Positions 20,073 to 29,806 of a stretch of 64,000 bases of DNA are shown piece by piece. Numbering within the stretch: position 1 is the first letter of the stretch; the number at the start of each line of letters is the position of its first letter. This DNA is from an uncultured Bacteroidota bacterium (GTDB taxonomy: Bacteria > Bacteroidota > Bacteroidia > Flavobacteriales > Flavobacteriaceae): NCBI GenBank assembly GCA_902577515.1, contig CACGZJ010000007.1, positions 1 to 64,000 on the forward strand, given 5' to 3'. The notes beneath the pieces are model-generated. The model worked only from the letters and a program-made list of their open reading frames with translations. It was not told the DNA's origin and made no database searches. Position numbers and translations under genes: made by a program.

Positions 20073-21523
20073 TGGGAAAGGTTAAAGGTTTTAAGGACTA
20101 TGATAGAATTGACGAGAAGTATATTCCCGTTAGAAAAAGGTTAAAGAACTATAAAGAGTTTACAATATCTCCAAAAAATAAAGAATTAAAATCCCAAGCT
20201 GCAAGATGCATGGATTGTGGTGTCCCTTTCTGTCATAGTGGCTGTCCATTAGGTAATTTGATTCCTGATTTTAATAACCTAGTTTATAATAATAAATGGA
20301 GAGAAGCTCTTGATGTTCTTCATTCAACCAATAATTTCCCTGAATTTACTGGGAGACTTTGTCCAGCACCATGTGAGGCTGCATGTGTTTTAGGAATTAT
20401 TGATCCACCCGTTTCAATTGAATTGATAGAAAAGCATATAGTGGAAAAAGGCTTTAGTGAAAACTGGATAGTACCTAGAATTCCTAGTAAAAGGACAGGT
20501 AAAAAAGTTGCTATTGTAGGTTCTGGTCCAGCTGGTCTAGCAGCCGCACAGCAATTAAATTCAGTTGGCCATAAAGTTACTGTATATGAAAGAGATGATA
20601 AAATTGGAGGTTTACTTAGATACGGTATTCCAGACTTCAAGCTTGAAAAGAATGTAATTGATAGGCGTTTAAAAATTCTAGAAAAGGAAGGTGTTACTTT
20701 CAAATGTAATTTAGAGATCGGAAAAGATATTGATATTACTGACCTTGAATCTAAATACGATAGCATTTTATTATGTACGGGGTCTACTATAAAAAGAAGT
20801 CTTGATATCCCAGGTATTGATTTACCTGGTGTTATTCAAGCTATGGATTTTTTGACTCATAATAATCGTTTCGTTGATAATCAATTAAGTGATCATCTCG
20901 AATGCTACAATGCAAAAGGAAAAAACGTTATTGTTATTGGAGGTGGAGATACAGGTTCAGATTGTATAGGTACTTCCAATAGGCACGGAGCAAAAAATGT
21001 AATAAATTTTGAACTTGCTTCAAAACCTCCAACTGACAGAAGTGAAGAGAATCCATGGCCTTATTGGCCTTTCACACTTAAAACATCATCTTCTCATGAG
21101 GAAGGAGTTGAAAGAGAGTGGAGTATATTAACTAAAGGATTTGTTAGCGACTCTGATAATAATCTAATTGGTCTTGAGACAGTAAATGTTAAATTTGATT
21201 CTGACAAAAAAGAGTTCATTGAAATATCTGGTTCAACTAAAACATGGGATTGTGATTTAGTTATTTTAGCTCTTGGATTTACAGGACCTGAAACTGATCT
21301 TCCAAATAAATTTAATCTTGAAATTAATAAACGAGGTAATATAAGCTCAAACTCAAACTACCAAACTAAGAGAAATAATGTTTTTACTGCAGGTGATTGT
21401 AGAAGAGGCCAATCACTGATTGTTTGGGCTATATCTGAGGGAAGAGAAGCTGCTCACCACATTGACAAGTTCTTAATGGGAAGTTCTAACTTACCTCAAA
21501 AAAGCACGTTAGGAGACCTATAG
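20072..21523 (+). CDS. gltD: glutamate synthase, small subunit
   Basis: It supplies electrons from NADPH to GltB. Two cysteine clusters bind [4Fe-4S] centres (CMDCGVPFCHSGCP near residue 47 and CPAPCEAAC near 97). The FAD site GSGPAGLAAAQQL and the NADPH site GGGDTGSDC follow, with GDCRRGQSLIVWAISEG near the end. The length of 483 is typical. Start and stop of gltB and gltD share a base, indicating translational coupling. Confidence 0.97.
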   Translation: MGKVKGFKDYDRIDEKYIPVRKRLKNYKEFTISPKNKELKSQAARCMDCGVPFCHSGCPLGNLIPDFNNLVYNNKWREALDVLHSTNNFPEFTGRLCPAPCEAACVLGIIDPPVSIELIEKHIVEKGFSENWIVPRIPSKRTGKKVAIVGSGPAGLAAAQQLNSVGHKVTVYERDDKIGGLLRYGIPDFKLEKNVIDRRLKILEKEGVTFKCNLEIGKDIDITDLESKYDSILLCTGSTIKRSLDIPGIDLPGVIQAMDFLTHNNRFVDNQLSDHLECYNAKGKNVIVIGGGDTGSDCIGTSNRHGAKNVINFELASKPPTDRSEENPWPYWPFTLKTSSSHEEGVEREWSILTKGFVSDSDNNLIGLETVNVKFDSDKKEFIEISGSTKTWDCDLVILALGFTGPETDLPNKFNLEINKRGNISSNSNYQTKRNNVFTAGDCRRGQSLIVWAISEGREAAHHIDKFLMGSSNLPQKSTLGDL

Positions 21524-21546
21524 ATATATTTCCATAAATTAGTATT

Positions 21547-22662
21547 ATGAATTCAGAGAGGATTAAATTCCTAGTAATTTCAAGTGCCTATCCCTATAGA
21601 GGAGGTATTTCAGATTCTACTCATTCTTTTTGTAATGAGCTTATTGATTCAGGAGTATCTAATGAAGTTTGGACCTTCTCATTATTATACCCAAGTTTTC
21701 TTTTTCCTGGAAAAACCCAATATAGCAAAGAGAGATATAAGCAGAAATTTCAAATTAAAAGAAAGATTAATACTATTAATCCCTTTAATTGGTTAATGGT
21801 TTCCAAAAAAATTAACAAATTAGATCCAGAAGTAGTAATCTTTAGATATTGGTCTCCAATTTTATGTTTACCCTATTATTTTATTAGTTTTTTTTTAAGT
21901 AAAAAAATAAGAGTTATTGGTATTGTAGATAATTGGAAAAATCATGAAAAAATTCCTTTTGAGGGTATCCTAAGAAAACTTTTTCTAAAATCATGTTCAA
22001 AATTTATTTCATTTTCTGAAAATATTGCAGAAATGATTCGTTTTAACACTAGAAAAGAGGTGTTATCTCTATATCATCCAATAAACACAAATCTTCCCAT
22101 ACTTAAAAAGAAAGCAAAAGCAAAAAATGATTTAAACTTGAAAGACTATAAGTATGTAACATTTGTTGGACTTATCAGAAAATATAAGGGTGTTCAAACA
22201 TTTATAAAGTCTATTAACTATATAAAAGATGATAATATAAAATTCATAATTGCAGGAGAGTTTTATGATTCATTAAATGAGTGCATACAATTAATTGATG
22301 AACTTAATCTGAGTGAAAAAATATTAATTGACAATAACTTTCTTGAGCTTGATAGGATAAGAGATTATATATGTGCAAGTGAATTAATAGTTCAGCCTTA
22401 TATTAATGCAAGTCAAAGTGGAATTACACCTCTTGCCTACTTCTATAATAAACCTTTAGTTGTTTCAAAAGTTAGAGGATTAAAAGAAATAATAAATAAA
22501 GATCAAAGCGGCGAAGTATTTGACAAAACTCCTGAAAATTTAGCAAAAGCAATTCTAAATTGTATTGACGAAAAAAGAAATCAACTATATATCTCAAATA
22601 TTATTAAAGCAAAAAATTATTATTCTTGGTCAACTTTTGTTGAGAAAATTAAAACTATATAG
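21547..22662 (+). CDS. glycosyltransferase, GT4-like
   Basis: It has a GT-B fold with a Rossmann-type N-terminus (ISSAYPYRGGISDSTHSF) and a C-terminal GT4-like half: TFVGLIRKYKGVQTFI (near 210), then QPYINASQSGITPLAY and KPLVVSKVRGLKEII. The E(x7)E acceptor region is seen only loosely. The donor and acceptor sugars are unknown; a cell-surface polysaccharide or glycolipid role is the usual one. Its last 33 nt overlap the 3' end of the convergent PAP2 gene. Confidence 0.8.
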   Translation: MNSERIKFLVISSAYPYRGGISDSTHSFCNELIDSGVSNEVWTFSLLYPSFLFPGKTQYSKERYKQKFQIKRKINTINPFNWLMVSKKINKLDPEVVIFRYWSPILCLPYYFISFFLSKKIRVIGIVDNWKNHEKIPFEGILRKLFLKSCSKFISFSENIAEMIRFNTRKEVLSLYHPINTNLPILKKKAKAKNDLNLKDYKYVTFVGLIRKYKGVQTFIKSINYIKDDNIKFIIAGEFYDSLNECIQLIDELNLSEKILIDNNFLELDRIRDYICASELIVQPYINASQSGITPLAYFYNKPLVVSKVRGLKEIINKDQSGEVFDKTPENLAKAILNCIDEKRNQLYISNIIKAKNYYSWSTFVEKIKTI

Positions 22663-23214
22663 GTATATCTTATATATAACAATTGCATTTATAGTCCCAA
22701 AAACTGCACCTACTAAAATATCAATTGGGTAATGTACACCAAGATAAATTCTACTATATGAAATTAAAAATGCATATATGGCAAATAATAGAATTAATAA
22801 TCTATTTGATGATCTTAATAATAGACCGAAAAAGATTGCCAATGAAAAAGAATTTGATGCATGAGCTGAAAAGAATCCATATCTTCCACCACATGACTCT
22901 TTCACAAGCCTTAATGAGTCAGCAATTAGTTCATTATAACATGGTCTAAGCCTTTGAAAGGAATCTTTAAATAAATTTGAACTTTGATCTGAAATGGTTA
23001 TAAGTATAGCTATAGCAATAATTAAACGAAATAAAATTTTAGTCCTTTTTTGATTATTAATTGAATATATATAGGCAATTAGTATTAGTAAATAGACTAT
23101 TACATTAGCTTCAGTTTGTGAAAGAAACATCCAGAAATTATCAAAAAATGGGTTACCTAGATTATTAAAGTATAAGAATAAGTCTGAATCAAGTTTTAAA
23201 ATTTCCTCAATCAT
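22630..23214 (-). CDS. PAP2-family membrane phosphatase
   Basis: This 194-residue membrane protein has the three PAP2 phosphatase motifs: KDSFQRLRPCY, GFFSAHASNSF and SRIYLGVHYPIDI. It belongs to the group that dephosphorylates undecaprenyl diphosphate, phosphatidylglycerol phosphate or lipid A; which one cannot be told from sequence. Its start overlaps the end of the MATE gene by 8 nt, so the two are coupled. At its 3' end it overlaps the convergent glycosyltransferase by 33 nt. Confidence 0.85.
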   Translation of the reverse strand: MIEEILKLDSDLFLYFNNLGNPFFDNFWMFLSQTEANVIVYLLILIAYIYSINNQKRTKILFRLIIAIAILITISDQSSNLFKDSFQRLRPCYNELIADSLRLVKESCGGRYGFFSAHASNSFSLAIFFGLLLRSSNRLLILLFAIYAFLISYSRIYLGVHYPIDILVGAVFGTINAIVIYKIYLYSFNFLNKS

Positions 23215-24598
23215 TAAGTCTTATTATTTTTCTAGAAAGATAATTAAATCTTAAAAATAGAAACAAAGAGGAAGAAAATAAACCAGACAAAAGTCCTAGC
23301 CATATTCCAACCATTGATAAACTTGTATAAAAGCCAAGATAATATGATATTGGAAATCCAATAACACCATATGAAAGAAATATAATTATTGCGGGCTTAT
23401 TAACATCCTGCATTCCTCTTAAAGCTCCAAGAACTACTGCTTGTATACCATCAAAAAGCTGGAATACACCTGCCACAATTAATAATTTTGATGCAATCTC
23501 TAATACATGATTAACATCAGTTAAATTTGAAGGATTACTGGGGTCCAAATAAAGAAGAGGTAAAGAATCATTAAAAAGTAAAAAAATCATACAAAAAATT
23601 ACATCAATAGATATTATAAGTAGAATAGTTGATAAAGCAACTTCTCTTAGTTTTTTAAAATTCATCATACCCCTTTGATTTCCTACTCTAATCATAGCTG
23701 CAACTCCAACACCTAGAGCAACCATATATGTCATTGAAGAAAGGTTAAGAGCAATCTGGTTAGCAGCTTGAGAATTTTTACCAATGAATCCTGACATCCA
23801 AACTGCAGATATAAAGAATGCTACCTCAAAAAAACTGTGAAGAGCAGATGGAAGACCTAAATAGAGAATTTTTTTCAATCTTTTAATCTCTACTTTAGAT
23901 GGAAAAAATCTTTTTAAATAGACAGATAATTTCTTATGAAGCTTGAGATAAAAAATAATAAATAATAGCATACAGAATCTAGCTATTAAAGTACCTATTG
24001 CTGCCCCCTCTACCCCAAGCTTTGGAAAAATCCAATAACCAAAAATTAGAAAGAAGTTTAAAGCAACATTAATGATATTTCCTACAATAGTTGAATACAT
24101 TGCAGCTCTTGTAAAAGACATACCATCAGCAAATTGTCTAAAAGCTTGGAAGTTTACTGTAGCTATTAGAGATATCGATACCCAAAAAAGATATGGCGAA
24201 GCAAGTTTAACAACCTCTTGTGGTTGATTCATAGAGTATAACAGATTCCTATTTAAAAAAACTATTAAGAACAAGAATAAACCTAAAAATAAGCAGATTA
24301 AAAAACTATGCTCAAATATTCTTGATATATCATTATTTTTTTTTGCACCGTCTGCTTCAGCAATTAAAGGAGTAATAGCCTGAGAAAATCCAATACCTAA
24401 AGACATTGCGATAAAAACAAAACTATTTCCTAAAGAAATAGCAGCAAGCTCAGCAGTACCTAATTGCCCTACCATTACATTGTCAATAAATTGAACAAAT
24501 GTATGACCTAGCATACCTATCATTACCGGGTATGCTAACTTTAGGTTATACTTGAATTCTTTACTGTAATTTCTGAACCTTTTGATTATTTGGTTCAT
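23207..24598 (-). CDS. MATE-family multidrug efflux transporter
   Basis: About twelve hydrophobic helices occupy 463 residues. The MATE signatures near the N-terminus (PVMIGMLGHTFVQFIDNVMVG and GTAELAAISLGNS) are repeated by pseudo-symmetry in the second half. It is probably a Na+ or H+ antiporter of the NorM branch that expels cationic compounds. It lies 2 nt after the M28 peptidase gene on the same strand and overlaps the following PAP2 gene. Confidence 0.9.
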   Translation of the reverse strand: MNQIIKRFRNYSKEFKYNLKLAYPVMIGMLGHTFVQFIDNVMVGQLGTAELAAISLGNSFVFIAMSLGIGFSQAITPLIAEADGAKKNNDISRIFEHSFLICLFLGLFLFLIVFLNRNLLYSMNQPQEVVKLASPYLFWVSISLIATVNFQAFRQFADGMSFTRAAMYSTIVGNIINVALNFFLIFGYWIFPKLGVEGAAIGTLIARFCMLLFIIFYLKLHKKLSVYLKRFFPSKVEIKRLKKILYLGLPSALHSFFEVAFFISAVWMSGFIGKNSQAANQIALNLSSMTYMVALGVGVAAMIRVGNQRGMMNFKKLREVALSTILLIISIDVIFCMIFLLFNDSLPLLYLDPSNPSNLTDVNHVLEIASKLLIVAGVFQLFDGIQAVVLGALRGMQDVNKPAIIIFLSYGVIGFPISYYLGFYTSLSMVGIWLGLLSGLFSSSLFLFLRFNYLSRKIIRLND

Positions 24599-24600
24599 GA

Positions 24601-25977
24601 TTAGAGCTTATAATTATCCATAAGATAGACTATAGAGGCCATTGTAGCAGCTCCAAGCTCTAGTTCACGCTTGTTAATTTTATCGAAAGTATCAGATGCT
24701 GCATGATGATAATCAAAATATCTTTGGGGGTCAGGCCTTAATCCAGCTAAAATAATATTACCATCTTTTAAAGGACCAATATCAGCTCCACTTCCACCTT
24801 GAAGAAAGCTTACCCCATAATCATTAAAATATTTCTCAAACTTTTTTAGGGATTTAAACTCCGTATCAGATGTATCAAAACTAATTCCTCTAGGAGTAAA
24901 ACCTCCTGCATCAGATTCAATGGCAAAAAAATGTTTTTCATTTTTGAGTTTTGCAACTTCAGAATATTTATTTCCACCTCTTAGTCCATTTTCTTCATTA
25001 GCAAATAAAACTACTCTAATAGTCCTTTTAGGGATATAATCTAAAGATTTAAAAATTCTTAGCACTTCCATTGATTGAACAATTCCTGCACCGTCGTCAT
25101 GACTTCCATCTCCTAGATCCCATGAGTCAAGATGTCCACCTACAACAATTATTTCATCAGGCTTTTCTGACCCCGTAATTTCACCAATTACAGTATGATT
25201 TAACACATCAGGAAAGTTTCTAGAATTCTGTCTAAAAAAGAACTTTATTTTTGGATTTAAGGATAACATAGAACTTAAAAGTTCAGCACCATTAGTACTA
25301 ATTGCAGCAGCAGGTATTCTCTGACTTATTGATAAGCCTTCATAATACATAGAACCTGTGTGAGGATAATTATCTAAAGTTGTAGTCATTGATCTGACAA
25401 TAACACCTACAGCTCCTAGTTTAGCTGCTTGAACAGCCCCTTGTGTCCTTTGATTAACACTTCCGCTATATGCTTGAAAAGTGTTAATCAATGTTACATC
25501 CATTGGACGATTAAAAAAAACTATTTTTCCACTAATTGAGTCTCTTCCTATATCTCTTAACTCCTTAAAGCTTTTAACTTCAACTATATTTGCAGAAATT
25601 CCAATTGATGGAGTTGAAATTGAACCGCCTAATGCTACAATTGGAACAGAGATATTATTTCCTGGTCTTGTTTCTATATGTGCATATTCAGGAGCACCCC
25701 TAACCCATTTTGGTACCATAACTGGTTGAAGCCATACTGAATCGATTTCTAAAAGATTAAGTTCTTCTTTACCCCATTTTACTGACCTTTCATAATTAAT
25801 AGATCCTGATAGTCTTCCTCCAATTTGGTTAGATAAATAGTCTAGCCATTCATAAGATTTTCCATTTGACAGAGCTTCATCATATATTTTATCAATAAAA
25901 ACAGAATTTTCTTGAGAAGTTTGAGAATTACTAAAATTTAATGTAAGTAGTGAGACTAGAATTATTAAGAATCTCAT
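24601..25977 (-). CDS. secreted M28-family zinc aminopeptidase
   Basis: The ATG at 25977 was chosen because it starts a clean signal peptide (MRFLIILVSLLTLNFSNSQ); the earlier ATG at 25998 would add MLQKNNN in front and overlap the upstream regulator. A protease-associated insert (about residues 130-240) precedes the M28 peptidase domain with metal ligands in VVGGHLDSWDLGDGSHDDGAG, FANEENGLRGG and SDAGGFTP. The product is exported to the periplasm or surface, probably for peptide degradation. Length from this start is 458. Confidence 0.87.
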   Translation of the reverse strand: MRFLIILVSLLTLNFSNSQTSQENSVFIDKIYDEALSNGKSYEWLDYLSNQIGGRLSGSINYERSVKWGKEELNLLEIDSVWLQPVMVPKWVRGAPEYAHIETRPGNNISVPIVALGGSISTPSIGISANIVEVKSFKELRDIGRDSISGKIVFFNRPMDVTLINTFQAYSGSVNQRTQGAVQAAKLGAVGVIVRSMTTTLDNYPHTGSMYYEGLSISQRIPAAAISTNGAELLSSMLSLNPKIKFFFRQNSRNFPDVLNHTVIGEITGSEKPDEIIVVGGHLDSWDLGDGSHDDGAGIVQSMEVLRIFKSLDYIPKRTIRVVLFANEENGLRGGNKYSEVAKLKNEKHFFAIESDAGGFTPRGISFDTSDTEFKSLKKFEKYFNDYGVSFLQGGSGADIGPLKDGNIILAGLRPDPQRYFDYHHAASDTFDKINKRELELGAATMASIVYLMDNYKL

Positions 25978-25981
25978 ATTA

Positions 25982-27148
25982 TTATTTTTTTGAAGCAAAT
26001 AAACTTACGTCATCCTTTGATATAGTTTCACCTCCTAAAATAATTAACCGCTCAACTACATTTCTTAATTCTCTTACATTACCTGACCAGTTATAATCTT
26101 CTAGAAGTTTCAGTGATTCTTTACTGAACTTTTTTGTTTCAATTCCTTGTTCCTTTGAAATTATATTAGAAAAATGATCTACAAGAACTGGAATATCTGA
26201 CTTTCTCTTACTCAATTCGGGTACTTTAATCACAATAACAGCTAACCTATGGTATAAGTCCTCCCTAAAATTACCATCGTCTATTTCTTTTTTTAAGTCC
26301 TTGTTTGTAGCAGCTAGAACTCTAACGTCAACACTTATGTCTTTTTGACTTCCTACTCTTTGAATTTTATTTTCCTCTAAAGCCCTTAAAACTTTAGCTT
26401 GTGCAGCAAGACTCATGTCTCCTATTTCATCTAAAAATATAGTTCCATTATTTGCAGCTTCAAACTTACCCTCCCTATCCTTTACAGCAGAAGTAAAAGA
26501 ACCTTTAAGATGCCCAAAAAGCTCGCTTTCAATTAGTTCTGAAGGAATAGCAGCACAGTTTACTTCAATAAATGGGGATTTAGCTCTACTACTTTTCTCA
26601 TGAATATTATGGGCAACAAGCTCCTTTCCAGTTCCGCTTTCTCCAGTTATCAATACTCTTGCCTCAGTCTTAGCAACCTTATCAATCATTGCATGTATTT
26701 CCATAATGGACTTTGAATTGCCAATTATTTCATATTTTTTGGCAACTTTTTTTCTTAAGATTTTATTTTCAGCTACTAGTTCTTTTTTCTCTAGAGCATT
26801 TCTTACAGAATTAATAAGTCTATTTAGATCTGGGGGTTTAGATATAAAATCATATGCTCCAAGCTTCATAGATTCTACAGCAGTTTCAATGTTTCCATGA
26901 CCGGTTAACATAATAAAAGGAACAGTAGAGTTAGTCTTTCTAGTTCTTTGAAGTAGCTCAATACCATCTACTTTAGGCATCTTTATATCGCAAAGAACAA
27001 GATCATAGGAATCATTCTTAATAAGATCAAGGCCTTTCTTTCCATCAGATGCTTCATGAATTTCAAAACTAGAGTCCTCATCTGTAAGTATTCTTACTAG
27101 AACTCTTCTGATTGGTTCCTCATCTTCAATTATAAGGATTTTGCTCAT
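25982..27148 (-). CDS. sigma-54-type response regulator lacking a DNA-binding domain
   Basis: The receiver domain (1-120) has phospho-acceptor D54 (LVLCDIKMP). An AAA+ domain (about 140-375) follows with Walker A GESGTGKE, Walker B GTIFLDEIGD and the arginine-finger region. The sigma-54 contact loop reads GSFTSA (216-221) rather than GAFTGA. The chain ends 388 residues in, right after the AAA+ lid (NVRELRNVVERLIIL), with no Fis-type helix-turn-helix. From memory, flavobacterial orthologues are the same. It may therefore act without sequence-specific binding, or through a partner. No histidine kinase is adjacent. Confidence 0.88.
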   Translation of the reverse strand: MSKILIIEDEEPIRRVLVRILTDEDSSFEIHEASDGKKGLDLIKNDSYDLVLCDIKMPKVDGIELLQRTRKTNSTVPFIMLTGHGNIETAVESMKLGAYDFISKPPDLNRLINSVRNALEKKELVAENKILRKKVAKKYEIIGNSKSIMEIHAMIDKVAKTEARVLITGESGTGKELVAHNIHEKSSRAKSPFIEVNCAAIPSELIESELFGHLKGSFTSAVKDREGKFEAANNGTIFLDEIGDMSLAAQAKVLRALEENKIQRVGSQKDISVDVRVLAATNKDLKKEIDDGNFREDLYHRLAVIVIKVPELSKRKSDIPVLVDHFSNIISKEQGIETKKFSKESLKLLEDYNWSGNVRELRNVVERLIILGGETISKDDVSLFASKK

Positions 27149-27182
27149 TTTAAGATTATTAGATGGTCTAAGATAAAATTAT

Positions 27183-28295
27183 TTATGCAAACATATCTCT
27201 AACTTTTTCAAAAAAGGACTTTTCAGATTTTTTAGGGTTTGGCTTAAAATTATCATCATCTAGCATTTCTTTAAAGAAGTCTTTCTGTTTTTTATTTAAA
27301 GTCTTAGGTGTCCAAATATTTACATGAACTAATAAGTCCCCTTTAGAATATCCATTCAGATCTGGGATCCCTTTATTTCTTAATCTTAGTGTTTTTCCAG
27401 ATTGAATTCCTGACTCCAGCTTTATTCTAACTTTTCCATCAATTAAGTGAATGTCTTTTGAAACACCAAGTGCAGCTTCTGAAATACTTATATACAGATC
27501 ATAGTGAAGATGCTTTCCGTCCCTAGTAAATAGATCATTATTTGATTCCTCTATTAATACTAAAAGGTCTCCAGGAATACCGTTAGGGTTATTAGAATCA
27601 TTTCCTTTAGCTGATACTTTAAGTTGCATTCCTTCCTCAACACCTGGAGGAATTTTAATTGAAACTGTTTCTTCAAAATTTAGCATTCCATTAGAATCTG
27701 ATCCTGCACCTCTAGATGTAATTGATTGACCTGCACCATTACAGTTTGGACATATTGAAGTAGACTGCATTCTACCTAAAATTGTATTTGTAATTCTAGA
27801 AACTTGGCCAGAACCATTACAAGTTGTACATGTCGAAAATTTAGAATCAGGTGAAAGAGTTTTTCTTTTAACCTTGATTTTCTTCTCAACACCATTCACA
27901 ATTTCTTCTAGTGTTAACTTTACCCTTATTCTAAGATTTGAACCCTTTGAAACCCTTTGACCTCCTCCTCCAAATCCACCAAAAGATGAACCAAATGCAC
28001 TACCAAAAATATCTCCAAATTGACTGAAGATATCATCCATGTTCATGCCACCTGCACCAAACCCACCTGCACCATCAAAAGCACTATGACCAAACTGGTC
28101 GTATTTTGCTTTCTTATTAGGGTCACTAAGAACTTCGTATGCTTCAGCAGCTTTTTTAAAATTTGCTTCTGCAGTTTTATCTCCAGGATTTTTATCGGGG
28201 TGATATTGAATAGCTTTTTTTCTATATGCTTTTTTTATCTCAGCAGTAGAAGCGCTTTTTGATACACCCAATATTTCGTAATAATCTTCTTTCAT
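27183..28295 (-). CDS. dnaJ: chaperone DnaJ with a reduced zinc centre
   Basis: This is the Hsp40 co-chaperone of DnaK. The J domain has HPD at residues 32-34 and is followed by a Gly-Phe-rich linker (about 75-110). The zinc region holds only two CxxCxGxG motifs (CTTCNGSG and CPNCNGAG) instead of four, enough for one zinc site. The C-terminal substrate-binding barrels and dimerisation end follow (370 residues). Two-motif DnaJ is, from memory, usual in Flavobacteriia. It follows grpE by 6 nt and shares its operon; dnaK is not here. Confidence 0.95.
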   Translation of the reverse strand: MKEDYYEILGVSKSASTAEIKKAYRKKAIQYHPDKNPGDKTAEANFKKAAEAYEVLSDPNKKAKYDQFGHSAFDGAGGFGAGGMNMDDIFSQFGDIFGSAFGSSFGGFGGGGQRVSKGSNLRIRVKLTLEEIVNGVEKKIKVKRKTLSPDSKFSTCTTCNGSGQVSRITNTILGRMQSTSICPNCNGAGQSITSRGAGSDSNGMLNFEETVSIKIPPGVEEGMQLKVSAKGNDSNNPNGIPGDLLVLIEESNNDLFTRDGKHLHYDLYISISEAALGVSKDIHLIDGKVRIKLESGIQSGKTLRLRNKGIPDLNGYSKGDLLVHVNIWTPKTLNKKQKDFFKEMLDDDNFKPNPKKSEKSFFEKVRDMFA

Positions 28296-28301
28296 AACTT
28301 T

Positions 28302-28805
28302 TTATTGAGCAACAACAACTTTTGGGAATTTTATAACCTGATCACCTAATTTATAACCTCCTTCGATTATATCAATTATTTTTCCCTTTTGATCATCATT
28401 TTGAGCAGGAATTTGACTAATTGCTTCGTGAATTTCTGAGTCAAATGAATCACCAATCTTAACTTCCAATTCTTCAAGACCTTGGTTTTTTAGAGTTTCT
28501 ATAAGCTTATTGTAGATTAACTGGATGCCTTGATTATCCTCCTGATTTGCATCCTCCTGATTTAAAGCTCTTTTAAAATCTTCAACAACAGGTATCAAAC
28601 TAGATAGAACTTCTTTACCTGCTGTTTTAAATAAATCAATTCTTTCTTTTGCAGTTCTCCTTTTATAGTTTTCAAATTCAGCAAATAATCTTACATATTT
28701 ATCCTTCTCATTATTTATTGTTTCATTTAACTCTTTGACCGAAGGTGATTTCTTCTTAGTAGTACTTGATTTAGCAGTTTTAGTTTCAGTTTTCTTTTTG
28801 TTCAT
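28302..28805 (-). CDS. grpE: nucleotide exchange factor GrpE
   Basis: It promotes ADP release from DnaK. A Lys/Thr/Ser-rich disordered head (1-25) leads into a long coiled coil with the conserved RLFAEFENYKRRTAKER (about 40-60), then a beta domain with EAISQIP and GYKLGDQVIKFPKVVVAQ at the end. The length of 167 is normal. It heads the grpE-dnaJ operon. I found no CIRCE-type inverted repeat in front of it. Confidence 0.95.
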   Translation of the reverse strand: MNKKKTETKTAKSSTTKKKSPSVKELNETINNEKDKYVRLFAEFENYKRRTAKERIDLFKTAGKEVLSSLIPVVEDFKRALNQEDANQEDNQGIQLIYNKLIETLKNQGLEELEVKIGDSFDSEIHEAISQIPAQNDDQKGKIIDIIEGGYKLGDQVIKFPKVVVAQ

Positions 28806-28863
28806 GAACTATTTTACGTTATTATAAGCAATTTTTTTGCCATCTTAATTTTATGTCAGAATG

Positions 28864-29778
28864 TCATATATTTTTTGATAGGTCTTTCAAAGCATCATCA
28901 ATATATTTAAACGAAAAGTCAGACTCACTAAGTTTAATCGATTTTACTTTTTGACTAGAAAGAATAACCTCAGACATTTTACCAAATACTGACTTAATTA
29001 TAAAAGAAGGTATGTTAGGAAATATAACTCTTGACTTATTAAAAATTGCAATTTTATTTATCAACTCATTTTGTTTAACTGGATTTGGAGCAACTAAATT
29101 ATAAGTTCCCCTCCAGGAATTCTCACAGCTTGATAAAATAATTTTAGCAGCATCTTTTTCGTGGATCCATGATTGCCACTGATTACCATTTCCAACAGGA
29201 GAAAGTATGAATAATTTTGATAGCATCTTACATATTTTATATAGCCCACCTGACTTTGATAAAACAAGCCCTATTCTCATTATGGAAAATGAAATATCAG
29301 GAAGTTTACTTTCAAATTTTTTAACTTCATTTTCCCACTTTACAACAACTTGATTAATAAATGAATTAGGATTATCGATTGAATCATTTTCAGAAGATGT
29401 AAAATCTGAAGAGTCTCTGTATGCAGATATTGCAGAAGCATTAACGAAAGATTTAATTTTAATTTTTTTCTTTAAAATAATATCTAAAATAAAATTTGTT
29501 GACCCTACTCTACTTTCGAATATTTTAGTTTTATTGGCTTTTGTCCATAGATTAAATACAGAAAAACCTGCAAGATTTATTACGCAATCAACATCATTGA
29601 AACAATCTAAGTCAATATCCTCTTTTTTAGGATTCCAATAATAGTATTTTAACTGTGGATTATGGGATTTTAAATTTTTATTTCTAGTTAGAATATTAAC
29701 CTCGTATTTTTTCTTGAATACAAGATTTGCAATTTCTTTACCTAAAGTCCCTGAACCACCTGTAATTAATACCTTCAT
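28864..29778 (-). CDS. TIGR01777-family NAD-dependent epimerase
   Basis: An extended SDR Rossmann start (MKVLITGGSGTLGKEIA) is followed by NLAGFSVFNLWTKANK and NASAISAYRD, and a C-terminal DUF1731 segment (VFGKMSEVILSSQKV, about 265-300). These identify the YfcH/TIGR01777 family, of unknown substrate. The usual YxxxK catalytic pair is not clear at the expected place. The start is divergent from ilvE with 28 nt between them. Confidence 0.85.
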   Translation of the reverse strand: MKVLITGGSGTLGKEIANLVFKKKYEVNILTRNKNLKSHNPQLKYYYWNPKKEDIDLDCFNDVDCVINLAGFSVFNLWTKANKTKIFESRVGSTNFILDIILKKKIKIKSFVNASAISAYRDSSDFTSSENDSIDNPNSFINQVVVKWENEVKKFESKLPDISFSIMRIGLVLSKSGGLYKICKMLSKLFILSPVGNGNQWQSWIHEKDAAKIILSSCENSWRGTYNLVAPNPVKQNELINKIAIFNKSRVIFPNIPSFIIKSVFGKMSEVILSSQKVKSIKLSESDFSFKYIDDALKDLSKNI

Positions 29779-29806
29779 ATTGATTTTTTAATTATCTTCG
29801 AATTCT

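Noticed and set aside
20320-20766. A 148-codon minus-strand frame inside gltD
   Set aside because: It lies wholly within a conserved gene in the opposite strand and has no recognisable content; it is a shadow. The same applies to the frame at 11858-12202, which lies across the secA start, and to the one at 53682-53894 inside sodC.
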